Assembly (NCBI GenBank): GCA_965218715.1
Contig: CBDCLY010000029.1
Coordinates: forward strand, 1 to 64,000
Direction: 5' to 3'
DNA length: 64,000 nucleotides
Source of the DNA: CBDCLY01 sp965218715
GTDB lineage: Bacteria > Bacteroidota > Bacteroidia > Flavobacteriales_E > Vicingaceae
Part shown: positions 51,988 to 61,845 of the stretch, piece after piece
Numbering within the stretch: the first letter of the stretch is position 1
Layout of the letters: each line of letters begins with the position of its first letter
Notes under the pieces: model-generated
Database searches by the model: none
Seen by the model: the letters and a program-made list of their open reading frames with translations, nothing else
What the model was told of the DNA's origin: nothing
Translations under genes and position numbers: made by a program

Positions 51988-54900
51988 AAGTATTAAAAAA
52001 GCCCCTAAAATACTGCTCTATATTGTTTCAGGATTATTGATTCTGTTCCTTATTCTTGGTCTGCTTCTCCAGACTTCATGGATGCAACTTAAATTGGGTC
52101 AATATGGTGCTAGCTATTTATCAAAACGCCTAAACACAAGCGTCTCCATTCAAGGGCTCGAATTGCATTTCTTTCATGGTGCATCTATAGATGGCTTGTT
52201 AATTCTCGATCAAGAAAAGGATACTTTACTCTACGCTCAAAAGCTTAGCCTTGGTGGTTTTAGTTATAATAAAATCAATCAGGAATTCATTCTTGAGAAT
52301 GCGTATCTTGCAAGCACTAGATTGAAGCTGCATAAAGATTCACTCGGTTTATCCAATTTTCAATTCATTTTTGACGAGTTCAGCAACAAGGAAAAATCCA
52401 AGGCATTTAAACTTAAGTTCAATAACATCAAGGTGCAAGAGTCCGATTGGTCTTACCATGATGATCGCAAGCACCTTCAACCTGGATTTGTCAATTATGT
52501 TCATGTTCATTTAAAACAACTGGGTTTGCAACTTAATTCTTTGAATTATGAAAAAGATAGCCTTCAAATTGATTTAGATGCAATAAGCTTTAATGAAACT
52601 CAAGGCTTTCAATTGAATGATTTGAAAAGTAGGTTTACGATGGCCGCTGATAAAATGCTTTTTAAAGACTTGTCCATTCAAACTCCCTTGAGCCATTTTG
52701 AAGGAGAGTTTAACATGAAATATGACTCAATCGCTGACTTTAAACAATTTTATGAGGCTGTTAAAATGGAGGCCGAATTTAACAATGCAATGATTAATGT
52801 AAGTGACCTTAGTTATTTTATTCCTGTTTTAAGAGGAACAAATAATTCAATACAGTTGAATGGTAGAGCTAGCGGTTATACAGATAATTTGAAACTAAAA
52901 GACTTGGATCTAATTGTGGATAATGAGACTAAACTTAAAGGAGAAATACGATTGAGAGGCTTGCCAGATGTAAAAGAAACTTACATCTTCTTAAATCTTG
53001 AAAATTTTGAAACAAGTGCTATAGCATTAAGAAATCTTCCATTTCCACCCTTCGACAAGCACCATCACTTGTCCATTCCTTCTCATTTTGATGAATTGGG
53101 AATTATCCAATATCAAGGCGAATTCACAGGCTATTACAATGATTTTGTTTCCTATGGAGAAATTCTAACTGATTTAGGTAAGATTCAAATGGATCTAAAT
53201 TTAAGCGAGAATGACTTAGGAAATATTCAATACACTGGGGAAGTTTCTAGCTCTGCTTTTGAATTGGGTAGGTTTCTAAGCGTGGATGATATTGGTTTGA
53301 TTGCCATGAACCTTCAAATAGAAGGTCAAGGTATAGAGAGAGAGAACATCAAGGCAAAGGCAAAGGGAAGAATCGACCAATTTGAGTTTCGCAAGTATTC
53401 TTATCAAGGAATAGTCATTAATGGTGGTTTTAGTGATCAAGTATTTGGTGGGGAATTAAGCGTAAACGATGAAAATCTAAAGTTTGATTTTGAAGGCTTG
53501 ATTGATGCCAGTAAGAAGCTTCCCATTTCTGATTTTAACTTAGATTTAAAATGGGCTTATTTGAATAAATTAAACTTGCTTTCAGACAGAGATAGCCTAG
53601 CCAAATTGAGTTTTGATGCCAATTTTAACCTACTTGGAAGCAAACTAGATAACATTGAAGGAATAGCAGAGGTTAAAAAACTCGATTACGAAGAGAATGA
53701 AGTTAATCATCACGTAGAGTCAATAGAACTAAAAGCTGAGAAGAAAACGAATGAGAAAAAGTTGAGCCTTAAATCCAGTATACTCAGTGCTGAAATTTCT
53801 GGAAAATACAACATTGAAGACCTGCCAGAAATTGTAAGGTCCTACTTTAAGTTGTTTGTCCCAAAAAACGAAGAAATTAGCTTAAGAGACCAGAATTTTA
53901 ATTTCAGCGCCGTAATTCACAATGCGGATCCATTTACTGAAGTATTTATTCCTGAGCTTCAAATTGCTAAAGAAACCATGTTGTTTGGTAATTTGAAGAC
54001 GAGTGATAAGCAATTGAGCATGAATTGTACAGGTCGATTTCTAAGCTATAAAGGAATTGATTTAGGCTTCTACAATGCGGCAGTAATAGGTGATGCTGAT
54101 ACAGTGGATGCTAGTCTTAAAAGTCAAGAACTAAGCATTCCGAAACTTGGGAGTTTTGAAAACCTTCGTCTTTTGAGTCAAATTTATGGTGGCAAAATTG
54201 AGCTTGAAAACTATTGGGACAAATTGAACGACAGGGAAGATCAAGGTCAGTTGAAACTCAACATGGACATAGTTTCCAATACTGAGGTGAAGGGCTCTTT
54301 TTATGAATCTGAGTTTGAGTTGGAAGATACCTTGTGGACAATAAAAGACTCTTCTCAATTTGTCATCAATAAAAACAAAATTGAAATCCCAAAGGTATTG
54401 TTGAGCAATGGAACACAATTTCTAAAAGCAAATGGAACCTTTTCTGAATTTGAAGAAGATACACTTCACTTGAGTTTAAAAGGAATTGACCTTGCCTATG
54501 TTTCTCAATTGTTTCCGAATGGCAAACCTCATTTAGAGGGTTTCGTAAGTGGAGAAGCGCATTTGGCTAACATTAATGAACACAAAACATTTACTTCAGA
54601 TTTATACATTGAAAATTTGGCAATGAATGCCATTAATATTGGTGCTGCACAATTAATAAGCACTTGGAAGGACAAAGACAAGTCCTTGAATTTACTGGCA
54701 AGTTTAGGGGCGAAAAATAAACCTTTGCTAGGCTTAAGTGGAAAGGTTTTTCCATTAAGAGAAAAGGAGAACCTTAGCCTCCAATTGCAATTGAACGAAT
54801 TGCCTCTAAATTTGGCCGATTCCTTTTTAGTGGGATTTATCAGTGATTTAGAGGGAAGTGTTTCTGGCAATGTAAAAATTGAAGGGAAAATTGAGGAACC

Positions 54901-56404
54901 ATTTTTGAATGGTGAATTGGAATTAGCCAATACACAGTTTAGAATAGACTACCTAAATACCAGTTACAGGGTAGATAAGAAAATCATTATTCAACCTGAT
55001 TATTTTGGTTTTAATCGAATTTCAATTAGCGATGAAAATGGCCAAAAAGCCATTGGTACTGGAACCATAATGCATGATAATTTCTCCAATTTCAATTATG
55101 ATGTTGGTTTAGAGTTCAATAATTTTTTGGCATTCAACACCACCTCAAAAGACAATGCATTGTACTATGGAAAAGGATTGGCTAGTGGAACAGGAAACAT
55201 TTCTGGCTACGATAATGAATTAATAATTGAACTAGATGTTAGTTCAGATGCTGGCACATCTGTAAGCATTCCTCTAAGCGATGGATTGTCGGTTGCCAAT
55301 TCCAATTATTTAATATTTACCAATAGTACAGATACTAGTGATGCTAAAGAAGCAGACATAGACTTAAGCGGTATTAGCCTTGACATAGATTTAGACATTC
55401 GGCCTGAAGCAAAAGTTCAAATCATTTTTGACGAACAAATTGGTGATATTATCAAGGGAAGTGGACAAGGTAAATTAAAGCTTGAGATCAACCGACAAGG
55501 TGATTTTAACATATTTGGACAATATGAAGTCTTGAACGGTGATTATTTGTTCACGCTTCAAAACGTAATCAATAAGAAATTTAAAATTGCTAGTGGAAGT
55601 ACAATATCTTGGGATGGTGACCCCTATGAGGCAAGAATCGATATCAATGCAATTTATGATCTAAGAGCCTCTCTGTATGATTTAATGCCAGAAGATACTA
55701 CCTCTAATTTAAGAAGAAGGGTTCCTGTTGAACTAGAATTGCAAATGACCAATCAATTGTTAAGCCCAGAAATTGACTTTGATATCCGCTTGCCTTCAGC
55801 AGATGAAACAGTAAAGCGCAGACTAGAAAGCATCCTGTATTTGAATAGCGAAGATGTAAACCGACAAGAACTGAATCAACAAGTATTTGGTTTGCTGGTC
55901 TTGAACCGTTTCTTAAGACCTACTTCAGGAGTGACTACCATCGAAAGTTATGATAGAGGAACGCCCGGAATCAATAATGGCTATGAGTTTATTTCCAATC
56001 AGTTGAGTTCTTGGCTGTCGAAAATTAGCGACCAATTTGATATTGGAGTTAACTACCGACCCGGAGATGAAATCACTAATGATGAACTTGATTTGTCCTT
56101 AAGCACGGAAGTTTTTAATGAAAGGTTAATTCTTGATGGAAATCTCGGATATTCAAGCAATGCTAGTCAGAACAATCAAAATGCTAGCAATTTTGTTGGT
56201 GAATTTTCAGCAGAATATAAATTGAGTAAAGACGGTAGATTTCGCCTTAAAGGATTCAATCGCTCTACCAATAACAACCTGCTGCAAAACTTAAGCCCCT
56301 ATACTCAAGGGGTTGGACTATTTTACAGAGAAGAGTTTGATACGTTTAATGAATTGTGGAGAAAATATTTTCATTCTAGCAGCTTAAATAGCGATGCTAA
56401 ATAA
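51968..56404 (+). CDS. tamB: Translocation/assembly module TamB-like protein
   Basis: 1,478 residues. One N-terminal membrane helix (ILLYIVSGLLILFLILGLLL), then AsmA-like beta-helix repeats and a C-terminal DUF490 region (YEVLNGDYLFTLQNVINKKFKIASGSTISWDGDPYEARIDINAIY and later INNGYEFISNQLSSWLSKISDQFDIGVNYRPGD). TamB bridges inner and outer membranes for lipid transport or autotransporter assembly. Partly overlaps tsaD at its start and the glycosyltransferase at its end (11 nt). Confidence 0.9.
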   Translation: MNLIKFKSIKKAPKILLYIVSGLLILFLILGLLLQTSWMQLKLGQYGASYLSKRLNTSVSIQGLELHFFHGASIDGLLILDQEKDTLLYAQKLSLGGFSYNKINQEFILENAYLASTRLKLHKDSLGLSNFQFIFDEFSNKEKSKAFKLKFNNIKVQESDWSYHDDRKHLQPGFVNYVHVHLKQLGLQLNSLNYEKDSLQIDLDAISFNETQGFQLNDLKSRFTMAADKMLFKDLSIQTPLSHFEGEFNMKYDSIADFKQFYEAVKMEAEFNNAMINVSDLSYFIPVLRGTNNSIQLNGRASGYTDNLKLKDLDLIVDNETKLKGEIRLRGLPDVKETYIFLNLENFETSAIALRNLPFPPFDKHHHLSIPSHFDELGIIQYQGEFTGYYNDFVSYGEILTDLGKIQMDLNLSENDLGNIQYTGEVSSSAFELGRFLSVDDIGLIAMNLQIEGQGIERENIKAKAKGRIDQFEFRKYSYQGIVINGGFSDQVFGGELSVNDENLKFDFEGLIDASKKLPISDFNLDLKWAYLNKLNLLSDRDSLAKLSFDANFNLLGSKLDNIEGIAEVKKLDYEENEVNHHVESIELKAEKKTNEKKLSLKSSILSAEISGKYNIEDLPEIVRSYFKLFVPKNEEISLRDQNFNFSAVIHNADPFTEVFIPELQIAKETMLFGNLKTSDKQLSMNCTGRFLSYKGIDLGFYNAAVIGDADTVDASLKSQELSIPKLGSFENLRLLSQIYGGKIELENYWDKLNDREDQGQLKLNMDIVSNTEVKGSFYESEFELEDTLWTIKDSSQFVINKNKIEIPKVLLSNGTQFLKANGTFSEFEEDTLHLSLKGIDLAYVSQLFPNGKPHLEGFVSGEAHLANINEHKTFTSDLYIENLAMNAINIGAAQLISTWKDKDKSLNLLASLGAKNKPLLGLSGKVFPLREKENLSLQLQLNELPLNLADSFLVGFISDLEGSVSGNVKIEGKIEEPFLNGELELANTQFRIDYLNTSYRVDKKIIIQPDYFGFNRISISDENGQKAIGTGTIMHDNFSNFNYDVGLEFNNFLAFNTTSKDNALYYGKGLASGTGNISGYDNELIIELDVSSDAGTSVSIPLSDGLSVANSNYLIFTNSTDTSDAKEADIDLSGISLDIDLDIRPEAKVQIIFDEQIGDIIKGSGQGKLKLEINRQGDFNIFGQYEVLNGDYLFTLQNVINKKFKIASGSTISWDGDPYEARIDINAIYDLRASLYDLMPEDTTSNLRRRVPVELELQMTNQLLSPEIDFDIRLPSADETVKRRLESILYLNSEDVNRQELNQQVFGLLVLNRFLRPTSGVTTIESYDRGTPGINNGYEFISNQLSSWLSKISDQFDIGVNYRPGDEITNDELDLSLSTEVFNERLILDGNLGYSSNASQNNQNASNFVGEFSAEYKLSKDGRFRLKGFNRSTNNNLLQNLSPYTQGVGLFYREEFDTFNELWRKYFHSSSLNSDAK

Positions 56405-57104
56405 ACTCAGCATAATTATTCCTTGCCTGAATGAAGAAGCTCAGTTGCCTGAACTGCTTTCTCAGTTAAAAGCCTTAGGTGAAGAATTAGAAATTATTAT
56501 AAGTGATGGAGGAAGCACCGACAATAGCCATTTGATTGCTCAGCAATTTGGGGTAGAGTGGATCAGCGGAGAAAAAGGCAGGAGCAGGCAATTAAACAAA
56601 GGGGCCAAGCACTCCAATAGAGACTTCCTATTTTTCATGCATGCAGATGCATTGCCCTCCAAAGATTTTAAAAGAAACAGTATAGAACTACTTCAGAAGG
56701 GGATAGAACTGGCAAATTTTCAATTGAAACTTAGTGGAAATCATGCCCTATATCCAATTCTTTCCTTTTTTACTAAGTCCAGTAGCTTACCTTTTCAATA
56801 TGGAGATCAAGGCCTTTGGCTTAGCAAAAGACTTTTCAAGCAGGTGAACGGCTTTGATGAAAGTGTTCTAGTAGCAGAAGACAATGAAATATTAAGGCGT
56901 TTGGTAAAACAATGTCCTTTACACAAGGTAAATGATCACCTATTGGTTTCTGATCGATCTTATCAAAAATATGGTGCAGTCTGGTTGCAGTGGCTTTACA
57001 TTAAATTGTACTTTAAGTTTCGGATGGGAATTTCACAAAGTAAAATCCTAAGTTATTATGAAAGGGAAATAAAAGCTAGGAGCGAAAAAGATTTAACAAC
57101 CTAA
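56394..57104 (+). CDS. TIGR04283 family glycosyltransferase
   Basis: 236 residues; LSIIIPCLNEEAQLPELL, IIISDGGSTDNS, GRSRQLNKGA and FFMHADALP are the GT2-type signatures of TIGR04283. Some members act on arsenosugars, but no arsenic genes are here. Overlaps tamB by 11 nt and converges on the PAP2 gene with 29 nt overlap. Confidence 0.88.
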   Translation: MLNKLSIIIPCLNEEAQLPELLSQLKALGEELEIIISDGGSTDNSHLIAQQFGVEWISGEKGRSRQLNKGAKHSNRDFLFFMHADALPSKDFKRNSIELLQKGIELANFQLKLSGNHALYPILSFFTKSSSLPFQYGDQGLWLSKRLFKQVNGFDESVLVAEDNEILRRLVKQCPLHKVNDHLLVSDRSYQKYGAVWLQWLYIKLYFKFRMGISQSKILSYYEREIKARSEKDLTT

Positions 57105-58029
57105 ATGCTCTTAAACTGCCAACTACGCTAAGCAGGGAAATGGCCATGGCAATAAATAATCCTAAAAATCCTTCTAACCTGAATCCTAATAAATTGGGAA
57201 GATAAAAACCCAAAAGGAAAATAAAACTCCCTAGTCCAGCCGTTAGCAATCTACGAGGTCCTTCGCCAACATTTTTAGGCGTATTGTACCATTGTAGCTG
57301 AAAAAATACCGCCAAATTTATTCCCATCAAACTGCCAACTTGTTCAATTGGAATTGATCCAATAAAGGGAATCAAAATCAATGGAAATGCAAGAAAACTT
57401 AAACTTTTATAGGTATGTGTTCTTAGCACTAAGAAACGTGAGTCTTTTATCCATCTCAATAATAATAGGCAGACAATTACACCCAATAAGCAGCCGGCCA
57501 ATACATCTCCTAAAAAGTGATAACCTAAATACATGCGAGAAAACATGGTTAATACAATAATTGAAATGCCTAAAGCTCTGTAAATGGGACGATTGAATAA
57601 TAGTATTATGCTTAACCACAAAGCAGTCTGTGTAGAGCTGTGCCCAGAAGGAAAACCAAACCTGAACAGCTCGTCATTCCTGTTAACTTTTAATATCGAC
57701 TCCGGAATGCATTCAAAAAAGCCAATGGCCTGACTTTCTTCATTAACAATATGAGCATCTGGAGCGATCACTTGGTGTTTAACTGTAGTGCTAATGTCTC
57801 CAGGCCGAGGATAATTTATTTCTTGCTTCAATACATTGGTAAATAGTGCGGTCCAAGCCAAAACATTTAGCACCATGATTCCTCTTTTGAAATCAAATCC
57901 GAAAAGCATTCCCAATACAAATGTGAGTAGAATTGGGATCATGGCCAGGTTGGAGACAAAACGCATGAAAACCACTAAGGCACTGGAATCAATGCTTTGT
58001 AAGATTTCTATTAGATGTATACTAAACAT
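57076..58029 (-). CDS. PAP2 family phosphatase, integral membrane
   Basis: 317 residues, several helices. PAP2 motifs: KQEINYPRPG (KxxxxxxRP), FGFPSGHSSTQTALW (PSGH) and SRMYLGYHFLGDVLAG (SRxxxxxHxxxD). Acts on lipid pyrophosphates such as undecaprenyl-PP. 2 nt from the UbiA gene, so cotranscribed. Confidence 0.92.
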   Translation of the reverse strand: MFSIHLIEILQSIDSSALVVFMRFVSNLAMIPILLTFVLGMLFGFDFKRGIMVLNVLAWTALFTNVLKQEINYPRPGDISTTVKHQVIAPDAHIVNEESQAIGFFECIPESILKVNRNDELFRFGFPSGHSSTQTALWLSIILLFNRPIYRALGISIIVLTMFSRMYLGYHFLGDVLAGCLLGVIVCLLLLRWIKDSRFLVLRTHTYKSLSFLAFPLILIPFIGSIPIEQVGSLMGINLAVFFQLQWYNTPKNVGEGPRRLLTAGLGSFIFLLGFYLPNLLGFRLEGFLGLFIAMAISLLSVVGSLRAFRLLNLFRS

Positions 58030-58031
58030 GT

Positions 58032-58901
58032 TTAAGTCAAAAAGTAATCGCTAATAACAAAGATAGCGAAGATTAAACTTGCTATTCCATTGGTAGTGAA
58101 AAATGCCAAGTTTACTTTACTCAAATCATCTGCTTTTACGATTAAATGTTGGTAAATCAATAAGCTTGCAAAAAGGAGCAAACCACTTAGAAATAGAAAA
58201 TTCCCTTCAGCATGCAAATAGGCCATGGAAAGAAAAACAAGGCAAAACAGATGAAAAAGTTTAGCAAGTTTTAAGGCATTGCTTTTTCCAATTAAAACAG
58301 GGATGGAATGCAAATTCATTTTAGCATCAAATTCTTGGTCTTGTAACGAATAAATCATATCGAAACCAGCTACCCAAAATAAAACTGCCAATGAAAAATA
58401 GAGGGGAAGCCAAGCAAATTGTCCGTTTACTGCCAAATATGCACCAATTGGAGCCAAGGATAAACCTAGGCCAAGAATAAGATGGCACAATGCGGTAAAT
58501 CGTTTGGTGTAACTATAGCCCAAGATTACAATAAGCGCTATAGGAGAAAGCCAAAAGCAAATGGAATTGATAAAAAAGCAAGTAATGATAAATGCAATGC
58601 AATTGAAAATTACAAATGCTAAAGCAGAATTGGCTTTAATGCTTCCATTAGGAATTTCTCTAACCTTCGCCGTTCTTTCATTTGCTGCATCAATATCACG
58701 ATCGATGTAGCGGTTAAATGCCATGGCCGCACTTCTAGCAAAGACCATACATAAAATCACCTTTACAAGGAGCAGCCAATCAATTTGTTCTGTTGAAAAC
58801 CGAATGGCAGTAAAGTATCCTATCAGAGCAAAAGGAAGGGCAAATAGAGTATGGCTAAACTTTACTAAGGAAAAGAAATTTTTTACGCTTGAACTGGTCA
58901 T
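58032..58901 (-). CDS. UbiA family prenyltransferase
   Basis: About 290 residues, eight to nine helices. Motifs NRYIDRDIDAANERT (NDxxDxxxD-type) and YSLQDQEFDAK (DxxxD) bind the prenyl diphosphate Mg ions. In organisms lacking ubiquinone it could serve menaquinone (futalosine) synthesis; not decidable here. Start at 58901 (MTSSSVKN), 5 nt after a strong hairpin with a buried Shine-Dalgarno-like AGGAGGT. Confidence 0.9.
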   Translation of the reverse strand: MTSSSVKNFFSLVKFSHTLFALPFALIGYFTAIRFSTEQIDWLLLVKVILCMVFARSAAMAFNRYIDRDIDAANERTAKVREIPNGSIKANSALAFVIFNCIAFIITCFFINSICFWLSPIALIVILGYSYTKRFTALCHLILGLGLSLAPIGAYLAVNGQFAWLPLYFSLAVLFWVAGFDMIYSLQDQEFDAKMNLHSIPVLIGKSNALKLAKLFHLFCLVFLSMAYLHAEGNFLFLSGLLLFASLLIYQHLIVKADDLSKVNLAFFTTNGIASLIFAIFVISDYFLT

Positions 58902-58906
58902 AAAAA

Positions 58907-58928
58907 AAGCACCTCCTAAGAGGTGCTT
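58907..58928 (-). terminator. Hairpin between lpdA and ubiA-like gene, burying an SD-like sequence
   Basis: On the minus strand AAGCACCTC-TTAG-GAGGTGCTT, a 9-bp perfect stem followed by T5 and directly by ATG. It works as an lpdA terminator, while AGGAGGT in its 3' arm lies 9 nt before the prenyltransferase ATG. Confidence 0.75.
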
Positions 58929-58934
58929 CAATTT

Positions 58935-60320
58935 TTATAGATGAATAACTTCGTCGTAAGCTTCTGCTGTGGCTTCCATAACCGCCTCACTCATGGTTGG
59001 GTGAGGGTGGACCGTCTTCAGAATTTCATGACCAGTAGTTTCTAATTTTCTAGCAGCAACAATTTCAGCAATCATTTCCGTTACATTGGCTCCTATCATA
59101 TGTGCACCAAGTAATTCTCCATATTTTGCATCGTAAATCACTTTCACAAATCCATCTTTATGACCTGCAGCACTTGCTTTTCCTGAGGCAGAAAATGGAA
59201 ATTTTCCAACCTTCAATTCAAATCCAGCTTCCTTAGCAGCTTTCTCAGTGTATCCTACTGAAGCAATTTCAGGAGAGCAATAAGTACAACCAGGGATGTT
59301 ATTGTAATCTAATCCTTGTGGATTTTCACCAGCAATCTTCTCAACACAAATAATTCCTTCTGCAGATGCTACATGTGCCAATGCTTGTCCGGGCACACAA
59401 TCGCCAATAGCAAAATATCCTGGAACATTGGTCGCGTAAAACTCATCCACCATGATCTTCCCTTTATCTGTAGCAATGCCAACTTCTTCAAGACCAATGC
59501 CTTCAATGTTAGCAACCACACCAACAGCAGAAAGAACAACATCACATTCGATGGTTTCTTCTCCTTTCTTCGTCTTTACATGAACTTTGCAACCAGCACC
59601 AGAAGTATCCACCTTAGTCACCTCAGAATTGGTCATGATTTTAATTCCACTTTTCTTGAAGCTTCTTCCCAATTGTTTTGAAACATCTTCATCTTCAACT
59701 GGAACAACATTCGACATGAATTCAACGATGTGAACTTCAACTCCCATGCTATTGTAGAAGTACGCAAACTCAACCCCAATGGCTCCAGAGCCAACAACTA
59801 CCATTTTCTTAGGCATTTTTTTCAAGGTCATTGCTTCTCTATAACCAATGATCTTTATGCCATCTTGTGGAAGATTAGGTAACACTCTAGATCTTCCTCC
59901 TGTGGCTACAATGATGTTTTTTGCACTGTATTCTTTAGAACCTTTATCGTCGGTCACATTCACTTTCTTACCTGGCATCAATTTGCCAGTTCCCATGATG
60001 ACATCAATCTTGTTCTTCTTCATTAAGAATTGAACACCTTTGCTCATTCCTTCTGCAACGCCTCGACTTCTAGCGATCACATTGTCGAAATTGACCTTAC
60101 TGTCTTTTACTTCTATGCCATAATCTTCGGCATGTTGAATGTATTCGAATACATTGGCACTTTTTAATAATGCTTTGGTAGGAATACAACCCCAGTTAAG
60201 GCAAACGCCACCTAAAGATTCTTTTTCAATTACTGCAGTTTTTAATCCCAATTGTGCAGATCGTATTGCTGCAACATAACCTCCAGGTCCAGTACCTAAA
60301 ACAATTACATCATAATTCAT
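58935..60320 (-). CDS. lpdA: Dihydrolipoyl dehydrogenase (E3)
   Basis: 461 residues. FAD motif LGTGPGGYVAA (8-18), redox Cys pair C40/C45 in GGVCLNWGCIPTK, NAD motif VVGSGAIGVEFAYFY, and the interface His in HPHPTMSEA near the C-terminus. E3 of 2-oxoacid dehydrogenases and glycine cleavage; no partner E1/E2 genes in the window. Confidence 0.97.
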   Translation of the reverse strand: MNYDVIVLGTGPGGYVAAIRSAQLGLKTAVIEKESLGGVCLNWGCIPTKALLKSANVFEYIQHAEDYGIEVKDSKVNFDNVIARSRGVAEGMSKGVQFLMKKNKIDVIMGTGKLMPGKKVNVTDDKGSKEYSAKNIIVATGGRSRVLPNLPQDGIKIIGYREAMTLKKMPKKMVVVGSGAIGVEFAYFYNSMGVEVHIVEFMSNVVPVEDEDVSKQLGRSFKKSGIKIMTNSEVTKVDTSGAGCKVHVKTKKGEETIECDVVLSAVGVVANIEGIGLEEVGIATDKGKIMVDEFYATNVPGYFAIGDCVPGQALAHVASAEGIICVEKIAGENPQGLDYNNIPGCTYCSPEIASVGYTEKAAKEAGFELKVGKFPFSASGKASAAGHKDGFVKVIYDAKYGELLGAHMIGANVTEMIAEIVAARKLETTGHEILKTVHPHPTMSEAVMEATAEAYDEVIHL

Positions 60321-60464
60321 TATATCGTGGTTTTTTAAATTTCAATAATATGCAGGCGAAGTTAGTAAAAAGCCTAGAAGCACGGAAATTCAAATGAAGG
60401 CAAAATCACTAAAATTTTAGCTAAAATAAATCGATAAAGAAAATCACACAATCAATAAAAGAAA

Positions 60465-60472
60465 TACCTTTG
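60465..60472 (+). promoter_or_regulatory. Bacteroidota -7 element candidate
   Basis: TACCTTTG matches TAnnTTTG, 72 nt before the aminotransferase ATG. A clear -33 TTG at the ideal distance is not present, so this remains a candidate. Confidence 0.35.
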
Positions 60473-60544
60473 CAAACTGAATCGATTGTATGAAAATCGG
60501 TTCTTTTTATTTTATTGTAAATCAATCATTTAAATAGAGAATTA

Positions 60545-61843
60545 ATGACAAAAAGTGAGTCATTGTTAGCAAGACGAAAAGCCGTTGTTGCAAATGGAGT
60601 TGGAGTGTTCAATACGGCCACAGTTGCCAGTGCAAATGGAGCAATAATTACTGATGTTGATGGAAAGGAATGGATCGATTTTGCCGGTGGTATTGGAGTA
60701 GTGAATGCGGGACATAATCCTGCACCAGTTGTAGATGCCATTATCGAGCAAAGCAAGAAATTCATTCATACTAGCTTTAATGTGGTGACTTATGAGCCTT
60801 ACATAGCATTGTGTGAAACATTAACTAGTTTATTTCCACATGGAGAAAAAACCAAGGCAATGCTGGTAAGTACAGGTGCAGAGGCAGTGGAAAATGCGAT
60901 AAAGATTGCAAGGCAGGCAACAGGCCGACAAGGAATTCTTTGTTTTTCTGGGGCTTTTCATGGAAGAACAATGATGGCCATGACCCTAACCTCTAAAGTA
61001 GATTACAAAAGTAATTGTGGACCATTTGCTCCAGAGGTGTATCGAATAGAATTCCCTGATTTCTATAAAAATGGGCAAGGAATGACTGAAGCCGATTTTG
61101 TGGAACAAGAAATTAGAAATCTGAAAGAAGCCTTTAGAAAATATGTTGCCCCTCAGCATTTGGCAGCCATCATTATGGAAATTGTTCAAGGTGAAGGAGG
61201 ATTTAAAGTGGCACCTGCAGCTTATTTAAAAGAGTTAAGAAACTTATGCACAGAACATGGCATCATGTTAATTTTTGATGAGGTGCAGTCGGGATTTGCC
61301 AGAACTGGAGAATGGTCGGCTTATCAGCATTTTGATGTTCAACCAGACATTTCTACATGGGCCAAATCAATGGGCTCAGGCATGCCAATTTCCTGTGTTT
61401 TAGGAAGGGCAGATGTTATGGATGCAGCAGCACCAGGGACAATTGGCGGAACCTATATCGGAAATCCAGTTTCATGTGCAGCAGCATTGGCTACCATTAA
61501 ATACATGAAAGAAATTGATTTAAATGCTAAAGCAAGGCAGGTAGGAGAACAAACAAGATCAAGGTTCCTTAAAATGCAAAGCAAACATTCTTGCATTGGT
61601 GATGTAAGAGGATTAGGAGCAATGCTGGCCATGGAATTTGTTAAAAACAATGACCCCTATCAGCCAGATGGTGAAACTTGTCAGACCCTTATTAAAGCAT
61701 GCAGCGCTAGAGGATTAATATTGATTAGTGCAGGTGTGCATAAAAATGTATTGAGAGTGCTTTCTCCTCTTGTTATTAGTGATGAGGTCTTGAATAAAGG
61801 CCTAGATATTATTGAAGAAGAATTAAATCGTTTAAAAGCTTAA
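60545..61843 (+). CDS. Class III aminotransferase (4-aminobutyrate/putrescine type)
   Basis: 432 residues: FAGGIGVVNAGHNPAPVVDAI, STGAEAVENAIKIARQATGR, GAFHGRTMMAM, IFDEVQSGFARTG, and PLP Lys in STWAKSMGSGMP. Closest to GabT-type enzymes acting on 4-aminobutyrate or diamines. 2 nt before the nitrilase gene and upstream of a basic amino acid decarboxylase, which points to putrescine/agmatine catabolism. Confidence 0.88.
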   Translation: MTKSESLLARRKAVVANGVGVFNTATVASANGAIITDVDGKEWIDFAGGIGVVNAGHNPAPVVDAIIEQSKKFIHTSFNVVTYEPYIALCETLTSLFPHGEKTKAMLVSTGAEAVENAIKIARQATGRQGILCFSGAFHGRTMMAMTLTSKVDYKSNCGPFAPEVYRIEFPDFYKNGQGMTEADFVEQEIRNLKEAFRKYVAPQHLAAIIMEIVQGEGGFKVAPAAYLKELRNLCTEHGIMLIFDEVQSGFARTGEWSAYQHFDVQPDISTWAKSMGSGMPISCVLGRADVMDAAAPGTIGGTYIGNPVSCAAALATIKYMKEIDLNAKARQVGEQTRSRFLKMQSKHSCIGDVRGLGAMLAMEFVKNNDPYQPDGETCQTLIKACSARGLILISAGVHKNVLRVLSPLVISDEVLNKGLDIIEEELNRLKA

Positions 61844-61845
61844 TT

